From Lucinisca nassula (Eukaryota; Mollusca; Bivalvia; Lucinida; Lucinidae), in the NCBI GenBank assembly GCA_963580285.1, contig OY757011.1:98642678-98706677 (forward strand): a DNA stretch of 64,000 nt, in the 5' to 3' direction. Shown here piece after piece: positions 32,131-43,556 of the stretch. Each line of letters begins with the position of its first letter. Positions within the stretch are counted from its first letter, which is position 1. The notes beneath the pieces are model-generated. The model saw only the letters and a program-made list of their open reading frames with translations, made no database searches and was not told the DNA's origin. Both the position numbers and the translations under genes were made by a program.

Positions 32131-35100
32131 TTATATGGTAGAGTGGCTGGTTGAGTAGTTACTTACCTTACTTATGTTACTTAGAATTCTACTTAGGTTA
32201 CTTATCCTACTTATCCTACTCATCTTCGTTGGGACAGATTTCGCCGCTTACTTAGTTTACTTAGCTTACTTAACTAACCTGGTATGGGTAGCGTAGCTGG
32301 TGGAGTGGTTACTTACCTTACTTATGTTACTTAGAATTCTACCTAGGTTACTTAATTTGCTTATCTTACTTACCCTACTCATCATTGTTCCGAGGGACAA
32401 GGCCGCTAATTTAGTTTACTTAGCTTACTGGACTTACTTTGGTATTTGTAGCGTTGCTGGTGGAGCAGTAACTTACCTTACTTAAGATACTTAGAATTCT
32501 ACTCAGGCTTATCCTACTTCCCCTACTCATCTTCTTCGGTACAGGCTTCGCCACTTACTTAGTTTACTTAGCTTACTTAACTTACTCTGGTATGGGTAGA
32601 GTGGCTAGTGAAGAGTTACTTACCTTACTTATGTTGCTTAGAATTCTACTTAGGTTATATACTCAGAAAAATATATAACCGCAATGACTTCAGCACCCAA
32701 TTTCGTAAAATCATACTTCGATGTAAAAAGATGGGGTGCAGCATGGGTGTTGTGCGACGGGCTGCGTGCGTGGTGGTTGGCCCGGTCGCGGTTGGCGGCA
32801 TTGCTTCCCTCTTTGGGTGCACGCCGGTGGGTCGGGCCTCGGATTCTGTGGCGGTTCCAACGTAAAAGCTTATTGAGAATTAGAGAGATCTTATTCAAGG
32901 TAATGTTGGTTGGTGCCTGATGCTCTGTCTCTGGTCGGGCCCATCGGAGTCTAACTGTTGGTTTCTTTTGCTCCAGCATTTCAGTGGTCTCTTGCTGTCG
33001 AGTCCTCACCGTTGTTTCATCTCTGTGGTTGTTGTATTATTTGTGTTCACAGAGATGTTGCACTGATGAGTTAGGAGGCCTTCATGCGGACTGAACAAAT
33101 TATTTGTCTAAATCGCGACGGAAGTAAGGGCGAGGATTGTGGCCATGTAAAATCGATTCAAGCCCCCCCCCCCCCCCCCCCCCAGTGGAATTCGTTTCCG
33201 CTGACCGTTCCAAGGCGGTTCTTCTGTCGCGGTTTATTTTTGTTATGGTTTGTCTTTGGGTGTTTGTGTCGCTTATGTTATTTTATTTTGGATAGCCTAT
33301 TGGTCATTTTGTGGGAAAGTAACTGTCCTTTTGGCTTTCCGCTGTTGATGTTTCCGTTGGAATCTAGTTATTTCATAACTGTGTTTCTTTCCCTTTGGTG
33401 TCACTGATGGGGTTATGGGTTAATTGTATCGATTCCTAGCCATTGCCTCAATTCACTTCTATTCTACTAAAATGGTTTTGCTACAATAGAGTAAATGGCT
33501 GACAAAATTAAAAAGAGTAGAAACCTCAAGGTGACCTTCTACCGATCGAAGTGCAACAGATATGCATCAATGAATAAGATGGCTGTCAGGTATCCATATG
33601 ACTTTCAGAACTTATTTCTGTTGGTGTTTCCATTAGGGTTTGTTGTTTCATGTTTGTGTGTCTTTCCCTTTAGTGTCTCTGATGGGAGCTTTGGGTTGTT
33701 TGTATCGATTCCTGATCATTGCCTCCACTTCTATTTCTTAGTTTACTTATCCTACTTACCCTAGTCATCCTCGTTGCGACAGACTTCACCGCTTACTTAG
33801 TTTACTTAGCTTACTTAACTTACAGTGGTAAGGGTGGTATAGGACAGTTACTTACCCTACTTACGTTACTTAGAATTCTACTTAGATTACTTAGTTTACT
33901 TATCCTACTCATCATTTTTCGGAGTGACAAGGTCGCCAACTTAGTTTACTTAGCTTACTCAACTTACTTTGGTATTGGTAGCGTTGCTGGTAGAGCAGTA
34001 ACTTACCTTACTAATGTAACTTATAATTCTAATCAGGTCCTTAGCTTACTTATCCTACTTACCTACTTATCCTCGTTGGGACAGACTTCGCCGCTTACTT
34101 GGTGAACTTAGCTTACTCAACTTACTTTGGTATTGGTAGCGTTGCTGGTTGAGCAGTAACTTACCTTACTTATGTTAGAATTCTACTCAGGTTAATTAGT
34201 TTACTTATCCTGCTTACCTTACGAATCTTCTTTGGTACAGACCTCGCCACTTACTTAGTTTATTTAGCTTACTTAACTTACTCTGGTATGGGTAGAGTGG
34301 CTAGTGGAGCAATTATTTACCTTACTTATGTTACTTAGAATTCTACTTAGGTTACTTTAATTACTTATCCTACTTACCCTACACATCCTCTTCGGTACAG
34401 ACTTCGCCGCTTACTTAGTTTGCTTAGCTTACTTTACTTACTCTGGTATGGGTAGAGTGGCTAGTGGAGTAATTATTTACCTTACTTATGTTACTTAGAA
34501 TTCTACTTAGGTTACTTAGTTTACTTATCCTACTTACCCTACTCATCCTCGTTGGCACAAACTTTGTCGCTTATTTAGTTTACTTAGCTTACTTAACTTA
34601 CTATGGTAAGGGAGGTATAGCTAGTAGGACAGTTACTTACCTTACTTACGTTACTTAGAATTCTACTTAGGTTACGCAGTTTACATATCCTACTTACCCT
34701 GCTCATCATTGTTCGGAGTGACAAGGTCGCCAACTTTGTTTACTTAGCTTACTCAACTTACTTTGGTATATTGGTAGCTTTGCTGGCGGAGCAGTAACTT
34801 ACCTTACTTATGTTACTTAGAGTTCTACTTAGATTACGTAGTTTACATGTCCTACTTACCCTACTCATCCTCTTCGGTACAGACTATGCCGCTTTCTTAG
34901 TTTACTTAGCTTACCTGACTTACTCTGGTATGGGTAGAGTGGCTAGTGGAGTAATTCCTTACCTTACTTATGTTACTTAGAATTCTACTTAGGTTACTTA
35001 GTTTACTTATCCTACATACCCTACTCATCCTCGTTGGTACAGACTTTGTCGCTTATTTAGTTTACTTAGCTTACTTAACTTACTATGGTAAGGGAGGTAT

Positions 35101-35915
35101 AGCTAGTAGAACAGTTACTTACCTTACTTACGTTACTTAGAATTCTACTTAGCTATAGGTTACGTAGTTTACTTATCCTACTTTCCCTACTCATCATTGT
35201 TCGGAGTGACAAGGTCGCCAACTTTGTTTACTTAGCTTACTCAACTTACTTTGGTATATTAGTAGCTTTGCTGGCGGAGCAGTAACTTACCTTACTTATA
35301 TTACTTAGAGTTCTACTCACATTACGTAGTTTACATATCCTACTTACCCTATTCATCCTTTTCGGTACAGACTATGCCGCTTACTTAGTTTACTTAGCTT
35401 ACCAGCTGACTTACTCTTGTATGGGTAGAGTGGGTAGTGGAGTAATTCCTTACCTTACTTTTGTTACTTAGAATTCTATTTTGGTTACTTAGTTTACTTA
35501 TCCTATTTACCCTAGTCATCCTCGTTGGGACAGACTTCGCCGCTTACTTAGTTTACTTAGCTTACTTAACTTACTGTGGTAAGGGTGGTATAGCTAGTAG
35601 GACAGTTACTTGCCTTACTTACGTTACTTAGAATTCTACTTAGGTTACTTAGTTTACTTATCCTACTTACCCTAATCATCATTGTTCGGAGTGACAAGGT
35701 CGCCAACTTAGTTTACTTGGCTTACTCAACTTACTTTGGTATTGGTAGCGCTGCTGGTAGAGCAGCAACTTACTTTGCTTATGTTACTTAGAATTTAACT
35801 CAGGTTACTTATCCTACTTACCCTACACATCCTCTTCGGTACAGACTTCGCCGCTTACTTAGTTTACTTAGCTTACTTAACTTACTCTGGTATGGGTAGA
35901 GTGGCTAGCGGAGTC
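32131..35915. repeat. ~160-bp TTACTTA satellite, about 17 units, higher-order trimers
   Basis: Units contain TTACTTAGAATTCTACTTAG near 32184, 32334, 32494, 32641, then 33873 and about every 160 bp to 35791. Three sub-types differ in the segment after the CATC: a (CGTTGGGACAGACTTCGCC), b (TTCGGAGTGACAAGGTCGCC), c (CTTCGGTACAGACTTCGCC). From 34545 the order is a-b-c repeated four times. A 1.1-kb repeat copy interrupts the array at 32660-33735. Confidence 0.9.
32660..33735 (+). mobile_element. Dispersed repeat inserted into the satellite
   Basis: The longest copy of the CACCCAATTTCG / CGATACAATTAACCC family in the window, in plus orientation from GCACCCAATTTCGTAAAATC to GTATCGATTCCTGATCATTG. 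It includes the empty retrozyme site (32867-32886) and a poly-C run (33165-33183). No coding capacity seen. Confidence 0.7.
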
Positions 35916-36590
35916 GTTTCATTGCATTCTGCTTGGGGGCGGCCTCATGTTCAAACATGTTTTCTCGGGACCCGGCGAATGTTAATGTATGAAAAACCAT
36001 GGTTGATCCCTATAGAATAGCATTTCATTGATTATAAGAATGTTTGTTTAGAACATATTTTCACTGGTATTTTATTGTTACAGCTATAATTAATATTTGA
36101 CATTTAATAATCAGATAAAATAAATTTCGCCGCAATAAACATTTAAAAGCAGGTTTATTCTTCTTTTTTTCTTTAGAATGTTTGCTAAAAAAAAATAAAT
36201 AAAAAAAAACACTCATGGTTTTTATTGTAACCTTGGACCCATCAATTCCATTGATTGGTCCCAGTTGTAACTGTTAAAATATTTGCCATTTTATAATCTG
36301 ACATAAAATAAAATTTGCAATAAACATTATAAATTAACAGGTTATCAATTTTAAATTAATTTTTCAAATCAGTATATATAGTCTGCAGGATATGAACCAT
36401 TGATTATTGTAAGGCATGCAAGGTCATTGGTCTGCAGATTATATCCTTTGGTCCACTGCAGACCGGTCCACTGTCCAAAGGTCGGCAAGGTTTGGTCTGC
36501 AGATTATACCCAACCGCCTTATTTTCCCTTCCCAAAGTTACTACTACTACTACTACTACTGTTACTAACTAACTAATACAATACAAATCC
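35916..36590. other. Unassigned AT-rich sequence with GGTCTGCAG repeats
   Basis: 36385-36510 repeats GGTCTGCAGATTATA twice, with CACTGCAGACCGGTCC between; an (ACT)n run lies at 36541-36562. No gene seen. Confidence 0.4.
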
Positions 36591-36636
36591 GAACTAACTA
36601 ATACAAATAGAGCAAAACACCTTTCTACTTTGTATC

Positions 36637-36727
36637 ACAGGGACTTGTAGCAATAAAGTATATAGTCTATTATTCAGTGTCACAATATACAAATTCTTAA
36701 AAAAAATGCTACAAGTCCCTGTGCTTT
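36637..36727. repeat. Inverted repeat upstream of zinc-finger exon 1
   Basis: CACAGGGACTTGTAGCA (36637) and TGCTACAAGTCCCTGTG (36711-36727) are exact inverted copies. Confidence 0.8.
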
Positions 36728-36893
36728 GTATTAAAAATTTACCTCCAGTGGATTTGCAAAACAAGACAGAGACAATGCGCTGATTTGTAATGGTAGCCAA
36801 TGCGGAAAGTGTCGTGTTTTGTTGTCTTCGTGCAGGCATTTTACCCTATCTTCGAATGGAAGAAATCGTTGTCGCAAAAAGGCCCGTTGCAAG

Positions 36894-36951
36894 ATGAACG
36901 AAAGCAGCATTAGACCAAATGCCGATATTTCAAACCAATTTTTGGAAGCCG
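36894..36951 (+). CDS. C2H2 zinc-finger protein, probable first coding exon
   Basis: ATG at 36894 gives MNESSIRPNADISNQFLEA-G, then the donor GCCG|GTAAAC. The single G left over joins AG from the exon at 50282 to make a Glu codon and continues …FLEAEAELTDEDEDIHVCKRC, so phase fits. The frame stays open upstream to 36735 (…NGRNRCRKKARCKMNESS), so translation might begin earlier or this may be part of a longer exon. No in-frame upstream ATG was found in that stretch. The intron that follows is 13.3 kb. Support is phase plus an acidic, sensible join; transcript evidence would be decisive. Confidence 0.6.
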
Positions 36952-37084
36952 GTAAACAAACAGACGATTTTTTAGTTGTTTTTGGTTATTTTATATGAAA
37001 ATATAGACTCAGCAATTGGGCGGATATGACACTGTGATAGATGAGTGGTTAGTGCACTTGCCTGTGCGCCCCCCGCCCATAGGG

Positions 37085-37372
37085 GCTTTTGTTTGTTTGT
37101 TTTGGAGTTTAACGGTCCAGTCAACACTATTTAGGTCATTTTTGAGCCGGTCAGTTTATCTATCCACACTTTCCTTGGCAGGCTTATACGTAAGCAGTTA
37201 ACCAGTACAGTGCACATTCTTTCGCCAGAAACTGACAACTGCCCTTCTTGAATCAGCGGAAGGGAGAGAATGACCGTAGAAAAGATTTCATGATCAATCT
37301 CCACGAAAGAATGTTGCCCACCCCGGCGGGAGTCGAACCAGCATCCTCCTGATCACCAGTCAGACGTGCCAG
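37085..37372 (-). mobile_element. tRNA-SINE (family 1), nearly complete
   Basis: On the minus strand: GACTGGTGATCAGGAGGATG, the B box GGTTCGACTCC, the body GCAGTTGTCAGTTTCTGGCG, and the tail GACTGGACCGTTAAACTCC plus (AAAC)n. The A-box end is missing. Confidence 0.85.
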
Positions 37373-37434
37373 TACCCATAAAAACCAAGGCAGTGGCTAT
37401 TCGTACGGCCCCGTACGAACAGCCTGCATTGGCT

Positions 37435-37521
37435 ATCTATCTTCATATACTGAGTCGGTCAAACTTGGCCATTACCTCAGTTGGGTGGTGCGCTAAATTT
37501 AGAATTTAGCAAAAAAAAACA
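37435..37521 (-). mobile_element. 87-bp LINE 3' tail inside the end of element E
   Basis: Same 3' terminus as the LINE at 24387 (CCGACTCAGTATATGAAGAT plus GATA). CATTGGCT at 37427-37434 and 37522-37529 is an 8-bp duplication of transposon end sequence. A strongly 5'-truncated insertion. Confidence 0.85.
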
Positions 37522-37999
37522 CATTGGCTTATCGTACGGCCCCATACGATTAGCCTGTATTGGCTAATCGTACGGCCCTGTACTTTTAGCCAATATAGGC
37601 TATACTGGCTAATCGTACGGCCATTCTAGTTCGGTACCAAGAAAGTGATACTGCTGGTGGTAAGACAAAACAGCTTATCGTACGGCCTCAAAAGACTAGC
37701 CATTCCTAGCCCCTATGTGAAACGTGCTGAAACCCAAAACATAAAGGATATTAATGCACGGGCTGTGAAGTTTGTATCAAATTGACCCAATTGTTTAGGA
37801 GGAGTTCGCATTTAAAGAAACTTTTGACGGCGCACGACGGACGACCCACGGCACAAGCCAGACAATTTTAAGCAATGGAACCGCACTTCTTCTAGAAGGC
37901 GTATTCATCAGATAACAAGTCCATGTAATGAACACCCCTCTAAACCTCCCATTATACACAGAAAAAGTAAGATTTACAGGGGAAGTCATTATTTGCCTT

Positions 38000-38105
38000 A
38001 TTTTGCCATAAAATTTAGAATATGGGTACTCGTTAGAGCCGCCTAATTGAGTCGATTCTAACGAGCACCCACAATCTATATGTGGACAAGAATTAAGAAA
38101 AATAT
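38000..38105. repeat. GTACTCGTTAGAACC hairpin repeat
   Basis: GGGTACTCGTTAGAGCCGCC pairs with TCGATTCTAACGAGCACCC. Confidence 0.75.
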
Positions 38106-38483
38106 CAAACATTCTCATCTTTCGTACAGAAAGACAAACGTTCGGATAATGGCCAAACTACATGCCCCTCCCCACAAACTAAGAAAATATTTCATGTCAT
38201 ATGATCATAGCTCTACATCAGCCGGCTTTTTATTTATTCGTTTGATTGTATTTAACGATACGTCCACTAACCCTTGTCGTATCCCAGAGAAAGGGAGATT
38301 GAAAAAAATTGAAAAAAAAAAAACAAAAAAAAAAACATGACAAATGTAGACGGACAGGCAGCGTGACGGACAGACAGGACGATTACTTAAGGCACCCACA
38401 AAATATTTCATCGGGACTTGAAGAAATAGATGCACTGCATGATGCTTTCACGCAGAGCTGAAACCGACCGCACATGAGTACTG

Positions 38484-38697
38484 GTTTTGTTTTGTTTGAC
38501 TTGAGGTTTAACGTCCCCGTCAACACCGTGTATGTCATTCTGGAGACGTTGCTTCAAATTTTGGAAGGGTTTATATGCATGGATCCGCTTATAAACCCTA
38601 TTGGTTTCATTGGGTGACAGGGCTTGAGTTGTCGTTTCATCTCAATGTCGGGTAAAAGTCCCACGAAATCGAAAGCAACGTCTCCAAAATGACCTAA
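38484..38697. mobile_element. Two family-2 SINE 3' pieces, head to head
   Basis: 38484-38570 is the minus-strand 3' end (TTTGACTTGAGGTTTAACG); 38571-38697 is plus orientation (TATTGGTTTCATTGGGTGAC … CCAAAATGACCTA). Confidence 0.75.
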
Positions 38698-38726
38698 GAA
38701 AATATTTTGTCTAATGTGCTCTTGCC

Positions 38727-38844
38727 TGTACAGTGTTTACAGGTACGTTAAATCTTTTCTACGGTCATTTTCTCCCTTCCGCTGATTTAAGGACGGCAGT
38801 TGTCAGTTTCTGGCGAAAGAATGTACACTATACTGGTTAAACGC
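38727..38844 (+). mobile_element. tRNA-SINE (family 1), middle fragment
   Basis: TTTTCTACGGTCATTTTCTC to CTATACTGGTTAAACGC, cut at the boundary of the CAGGG-ended element. Confidence 0.7.
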
Positions 38845-38845
38845 C

Positions 38846-40691
38846 AGGGCTTTAGATAAGGCTGCGTACCGCGTAAATTACAAAATTAATTGGGAGGATA
38901 CTCCTTTTTTTCAAATCTGCTGCGTATCAGGTACGAAAAACAAATTAGCGTTACGCATTTAATATTTTTTGAGAGCGTATTTTGAACGCACGTGAAATAA
39001 ATGACGTGTGTAATAAAAGGCGGGAAATTCTTACACGGGAAAATTATGCATTCATAAATTATTTCAAGGGAATCAAGTTTTATTGGGGTTTGGGTTACGG
39101 TCCTTTCAAGATTATATCACATATAGAGCCGATCCGATCATTAATCAGGTGGGCGTAAACCGGAGTAATCTGAACTACAGTAAGACGAGCGAGCAGTGAA
39201 GTCTCGGATCAGTCAGCGCATGCGCGCATGTCTTCATTAGCCGTATTGATTGGATGAGCAGGTCATTGCTCAACAGTATCGACGCTCATCAGCCTGCGCA
39301 TCGCTGATTTTACAAGCTGGGTTATCCAAACGGACTTGCGTAGTTGTTGCGCATGTTGTTCTGACTTACAAAGTGGTTGCGCGTGCTGGTCTTAGACTTC
39401 GAGTATCGTGCGACCAGTGAAGACTCGGAGTAGCCTGCGCATCATTGCAAACTGCTCAGTCTTCGCTGACCCCAAGAGCCTTTTGCAGGACTACTCAGAG
39501 ATAGGTTGATCTGGGTCTTTGCAAGGTGTTGTGCGACGCAGCTCGGTATACACACTGTTTACTTGTAATACTGTCGCAGACTGATCAAGCCGCGGGTATA
39601 TTGCAAACACTAGCTTCGCATTTTGATCAGAGTCTTTGCAGATCATTGGCAACCAGTGAAGACGCACGTTCAGCCTGGGTTCTGAAACGTCAAATGACAT
39701 GGATAATTATTGAGTATTCTCCCTTGAACAGAATACTTATTCAGTCATCGTTTTTTTTTTTTTGTATTGCTTTAATAACACGCTTTCAGATGAATCAAAC
39801 AAATTATTTTTTATTTAAATATTATAATTCTATATTAAAAGATACCTAGAAGTTAATGTTCAAATGTTTTTTTTTTTAAATAATAAACGTTGCTATTGCT
39901 TCGACCCAGTACACCACTTATTTGTGAAATGCATGTAAATATGAAATTACATAATTCCAGTAATCACATCAGTACCATTAGCTCCATTAACTTGTGAGAA
40001 GCCAATGGATCATAACGATTTTGATGGCATTTCATAAACCAAATAATGGTGCTCATTTTAGTCATGTCGACCGTCTGCCCTAAAATCATAACTGGAGCAA
40101 TGCAATCCTTAAGTTCTTTTCAGCTAATCAGGAACCTGTGTCTGCCGCACTTTTTGTGAAAAAGGTCCTGACAGATTTTTGACCCAGTAACTAAATATCC
40201 ATGGACAATATATGATGAAATTGAGAATATGGTTTTGAAAAGGAATTATAAAAGTTTTAAAGAATATGAGTTTCATTCCATATCTTGGACAATAAAGTGA
40301 AGCTGATATTCTAATTTTTTAGAAACTCTTTGGCCACAATAATCAGCCATTGAAGTCCTGCTATCAGCCAAGAGAACTGAACCCCAAAAGTTAGATTTCT
40401 CCGTCAACAAACTGCTCAGAAGAGATTTCAATATGGCATTGTTTTGTCTGATTTGTGGCCAGGGATACTGCTTGTTTTCTAATAGACACAGATATTGAAT
40501 ATGTGTATCTATAAGAAAACAAACAGTACACCTGGCCACAAATCAGTCCATAAAAACACTGTGTCGAGGCTGCAAAATAAAGTTTTTTGGTTTATTTTTC
40601 AGTACTCTTTAAAAATTTCTCGTTACTCCTTTTTTTAAAAAAGGACGAGTACTGTACTCTTTTGAAAAAAAAAATTATCTAAAGCCCTGTC
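38846..40691. mobile_element. hAT-like element with CAGGGCTTTAGATAA ends
   Basis: CAGGGCTTTAGATAA at 38846 is matched inverted by TTATCTAAAGCCCTG at 40677-40691. CAGGG ends are typical of hAT, but the 8 bp on either side do not match, so no target duplication is visible. No transposase domain was recognised. Inverted near-duplicates of ACACAGTGTTT/CAGATATTG sequence occur near 40440-40560. Confidence 0.55.
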
Positions 40692-40789
40692 ACAGATTTT
40701 TTTTTTTCAGGAAACACCACGAAAACATGCCTAAATAATAGACTGACCCCTTTGAATCCCACTTTTATATAGTGAGGGGTAAACCTTAT

Positions 40790-40905
40790 TTTTCTTTTTT
40801 CTGCTCTAAAATAATTATATATTGTGGGTACTCGTTAAAACCGCCATAATCGGGTACCCACAATCTATACTGCGAGCAGAAATAAAAAATATCACAATTT
40901 TTTAT
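40790..40905. repeat. GTACTCGTTAGAACC hairpin repeat
   Basis: TTGTGGGTACTCGTTAAAAC and CGGGTACCCACAAT, with outer arms CTGCTCTAAAATAAT / GAGCAGAAATAAAAAATATC. A second, weaker copy is at 41300-41410. Confidence 0.7.
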
Positions 40906-42346
40906 TTATAACTTTTCTTCTTTTTTTCAGCGATAAAGGTTACATTGTATTTGTATAGGCGCGTAGCCATTTCGGAGATGTGAAAAAATGCACTATGTCG
41001 CACGGGTGTGTTATCGTAATGCTGCAGACTAAATTGATCATACGATGTGGAAATATTGATGACACAATAATCAGTCTGTGCATCTTAGATTCTACCCAAT
41101 CTTATCAATATATTTGTTGTTCACAATGAGCATGGCAGTTTTGTATTGATACAGGCTAAATGCAAAGTTTTAATAATGATATTATTTGCGCCGCTCCATC
41201 CCTCAGGGAGATCAGCCTGTGCATCCGCACAACATCACGGTACAGGCCTTTATAATTTTGATCCACTTAAACCCCACCTTTTATTGTAAAGCTTTACAGG
41301 GGTGCACATTATTTTTCTTATTTCTGTTGATAATTAAAATCATAGATACTTGTTAGAACTGCCTCGCCGATGGCGGTACCCAAATCTATGTTCTGGGCAG
41401 AAATATGATCCTTCAGCGGTCGCATATATGATGAGTTCTATAACCTCATCTGCTTTGCATACTGTCAACGCTTAAATAGGGTGAAAATGTTGAGAGAAAT
41501 TCAAGTAGCTTAACATTTAAGTAAGTAAAGGAAACTGAAGAATTAAAATATGTTAAAAACCATCTTAACAATAACCTTGGATTACGTTTCCCTGTGCATT
41601 CAGCTTTGAAGGTCTTCCCGCCATGGATACAGCTAAACATTATTTCCGACACTTTAAGAGCCTCATTGATAGTGTTTTTAGGACATCTGCTTTTAGCAGC
41701 CGAATTGTGCGTGATCTGCGCTTATAAAATTGAACGCAGTTAGAAAGCTGATAATGTTCAATGTTGCTTTCCAAAGCACTATAACTTGTAAATTTTTCAT
41801 CAACACTAAATGATATTTCCATTCTGAAAAACGATATTTGAAGCAATTAATTTCATTAACTTACCATCCTAAACAAACTGATAATCGATAGTACTATTAA
41901 ACAATTAAATTATTTTCTGTTGACATGTATATACCATCGATATTAATATTTAACAATACTTATAAGTATATATACATAAATAATATAAATCTGATTCGCA
42001 AAATATATTTTAACCTATTCCTTGGTACCGAATTATAGCCGTACGATTAGCCAATATAGCATATATTGGCTAAACGTACGCGGCCGTACGATTAGCCAAT
42101 ACAGGCTAATCGTACGGGACCGTACGATTAGCCAATGCAGGCTATTCGTACGGGGCCGTACGAATAGCCACTTCCAAAAACCAACAGTCAAACAGACTAC
42201 CTGTATGTGAAGCTATCAGTTTGAGCCTGCAAAAATATCTAATCTAACAAATGAAAGCACTGTTTCATTACATGATCTGCAATATACTGATAAATGGGCT
42301 GATTAAAAAATTTGAACAACCTGGTACTCGAAAAGATAAATTCACT

Positions 42347-42662
42347 GGTAGCAACCCGGCCCCAACTCATCGGTGCTTGAAGAAATAGATGGGCTGCATG
42401 ATGCTTCCACGCAGAGCTGAAACTGAACTGACAGCACAAGAGTACTGGTAAACTGCTTAGAGGATCTATGACTGCCAAGGCATAGTGGTGTGAGTTGGAC
42501 AGTCCATGCTAATTAACCCTGGTGGTTTCATTGGGCAACAGGGCTTGAGATATCATTTCATCTCAATGTCGGGTAAAAGTCCCACATAATTGGAAGCAAT
42601 GTCTCCAAAATGACCTAGACAGTGTTGATGGGGACTTTAAACCTCAAATCAAACTCACAAAC
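42347..42662 (+). mobile_element. Family-2 SINE, near full length
   Basis: From CCCGGCCCCAACTCATCGGT to AAACCTCAAATCAAACTCAC in plus orientation. Confidence 0.8.
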
Positions 42663-42689
42663 ACTGATAGCAACCTCAGGACAACTTAT

Positions 42690-42880
42690 GTTCATTGATG
42701 CTGTTCCTTATGATAAGACACATTCAGTGACATCAACCTGGTAATGCTGGTATCCCCTTGGGGTATGTCTCACCCCCTCCAGTTCACTATTGACTGAATA
42801 TCTAGGAAACTGTTCAGATCCCCACTGCTAAACAATATACATGTACATTGTTGTTCTGTATGATAAGATGTATTCATTTG
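42690..42880. repeat. Isolated unit of the 135-bp minisatellite
   Basis: CCTTATGATAAGACACATTC, CACCCCCTCCAGTTCACT and GAAACTGTTCAGATCCCCAC match the right arm of the foldback at 13.3-14.4 kb. 42881-43379 holds no recognised feature; the 97-codon frame at 43032 has no known domain. Confidence 0.65.
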
Positions 42881-43379
42881 TGACATTTATAGGTTAATAT
42901 TTAGCTTCAATACCGTACAGGTTGGAATAAACATATTTTTATTTGACTTTGGTAAGATATATCAGTCAGTTCCAAGTTCCCTAAACGCAGCGTGTGACCA
43001 GGGTTATAATGTCTAAATCAAATGGTTAAAAATGACCCTTTTTCGCCAAGTTATTCTCCTATTTATGTCACCACGCCCGAAGGAACATAGCTCCCAGCGG
43101 CCTCACAATGTATGTGCATCGTTGTATCAACGCGACGTTGCTGAGGCATCATGTGCCCACGAGGAGAACTTCTCAGTAAGATTTTTAGCAGCTGGGAAAT
43201 CACCGAATGTCCTGAGCTTATTTAGAAATATATGGTTTACCATGAAAAAAAATAACAGGCATGTTTACGAATCTTTCTTTCTTCCTTTTTCTCTTTGTTT
43301 GGGTGGTTTGGTGAGGCAAAGGTGATGTGTATCTTGTATCACTAGGGCGTCCAGCTGTATTGGCTTAAAGTTGGGCAAA

Positions 43380-43556
43380 TATGTTCTTTAAAAGGGTTAT
43401 CCCTTGGAAGCAAGGAATACACCTCAGAACTAGAAAATATGAAGTGTACATTTTTTTCTGGGCCAGACTAGCTAGTTTCAGCCAATTGGGCCTCATCAGT
43501 GACCCTAAAATATTTTCAAAATTCCAGAAAGTGTCCTTGCAGCTGGTGACAGTAGA
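43380..43556 (-). mobile_element. Retrozyme-like element, partial, minus strand
   Basis: The 3' end on the minus strand is …CCTTTTAAAGAACATA, matching the terminus of the other two copies. It carries one complete hammerhead motif. The other boundary is not sharp and no target duplication was found. Confidence 0.65.
43460..43505 (-). ncRNA. Hammerhead ribozyme motif, type I, fully paired
   Basis: On the minus strand: stem I GGGTCA/TGGCCC, CTGATGA, stem II GGCC/GGCT (loop CAATT), GAAA, then ACTAGCTAGT, which forms a 3-bp stem III with an AGCT loop, and the cleavage triplet GTC. The best stem III of the eight canonical-core copies. Confidence 0.82.

Larger units (their letters stand above)
37389..42175. 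mobile_element. Element E: 4.8-kb DNA transposon with iterated CGTACGGCC ends, 9-bp target duplication
   Basis: Left end GGCAGTGGCTATTCGTACGG, right end CCGTACGAATAGCCACTTCC. Each end is built of four TGGCTA.TCGTACGG-type repeats, many of them palindromic, and ends near CGGTACCAAG (37632 and 42023). AAAAACCAA at 37380-37388 and 42176-42184 is the target duplication. The interior holds a LINE tail, SINE pieces, hairpin repeats and a nested CAGGG-ended element. 39090-39700 is a GTGAAGACTCGGA-repeat-rich stretch without genes. It sits 437 bp after zinc-finger exon 1. Confidence 0.85.

Noticed and set aside
33060..33080. Hammerhead motif at CACTGATGAGTTAGGAGG
   Set aside because: CTGATGAG is present but no stem II with GAAA follows. 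The same holds for CTGATGA at 3438, 9149, 10658 and the minus-strand match near 39285.
32300..34105. Leucine-rich open frames of 61-128 codons
   Set aside because: Translations of the TTACTTA satellite; the same peptide text recurs each ~160 bp.
36894..36951. Starting the zinc-finger protein at the ATG of 36857
   Set aside because: That frame stops after 13 codons (MEEIVVAKRPVAR), so it is at most an upstream ORF.
38205..38435. Minus-strand frame with FFFVFFFSIFF
   Set aside because: Produced by poly-A/poly-T runs.
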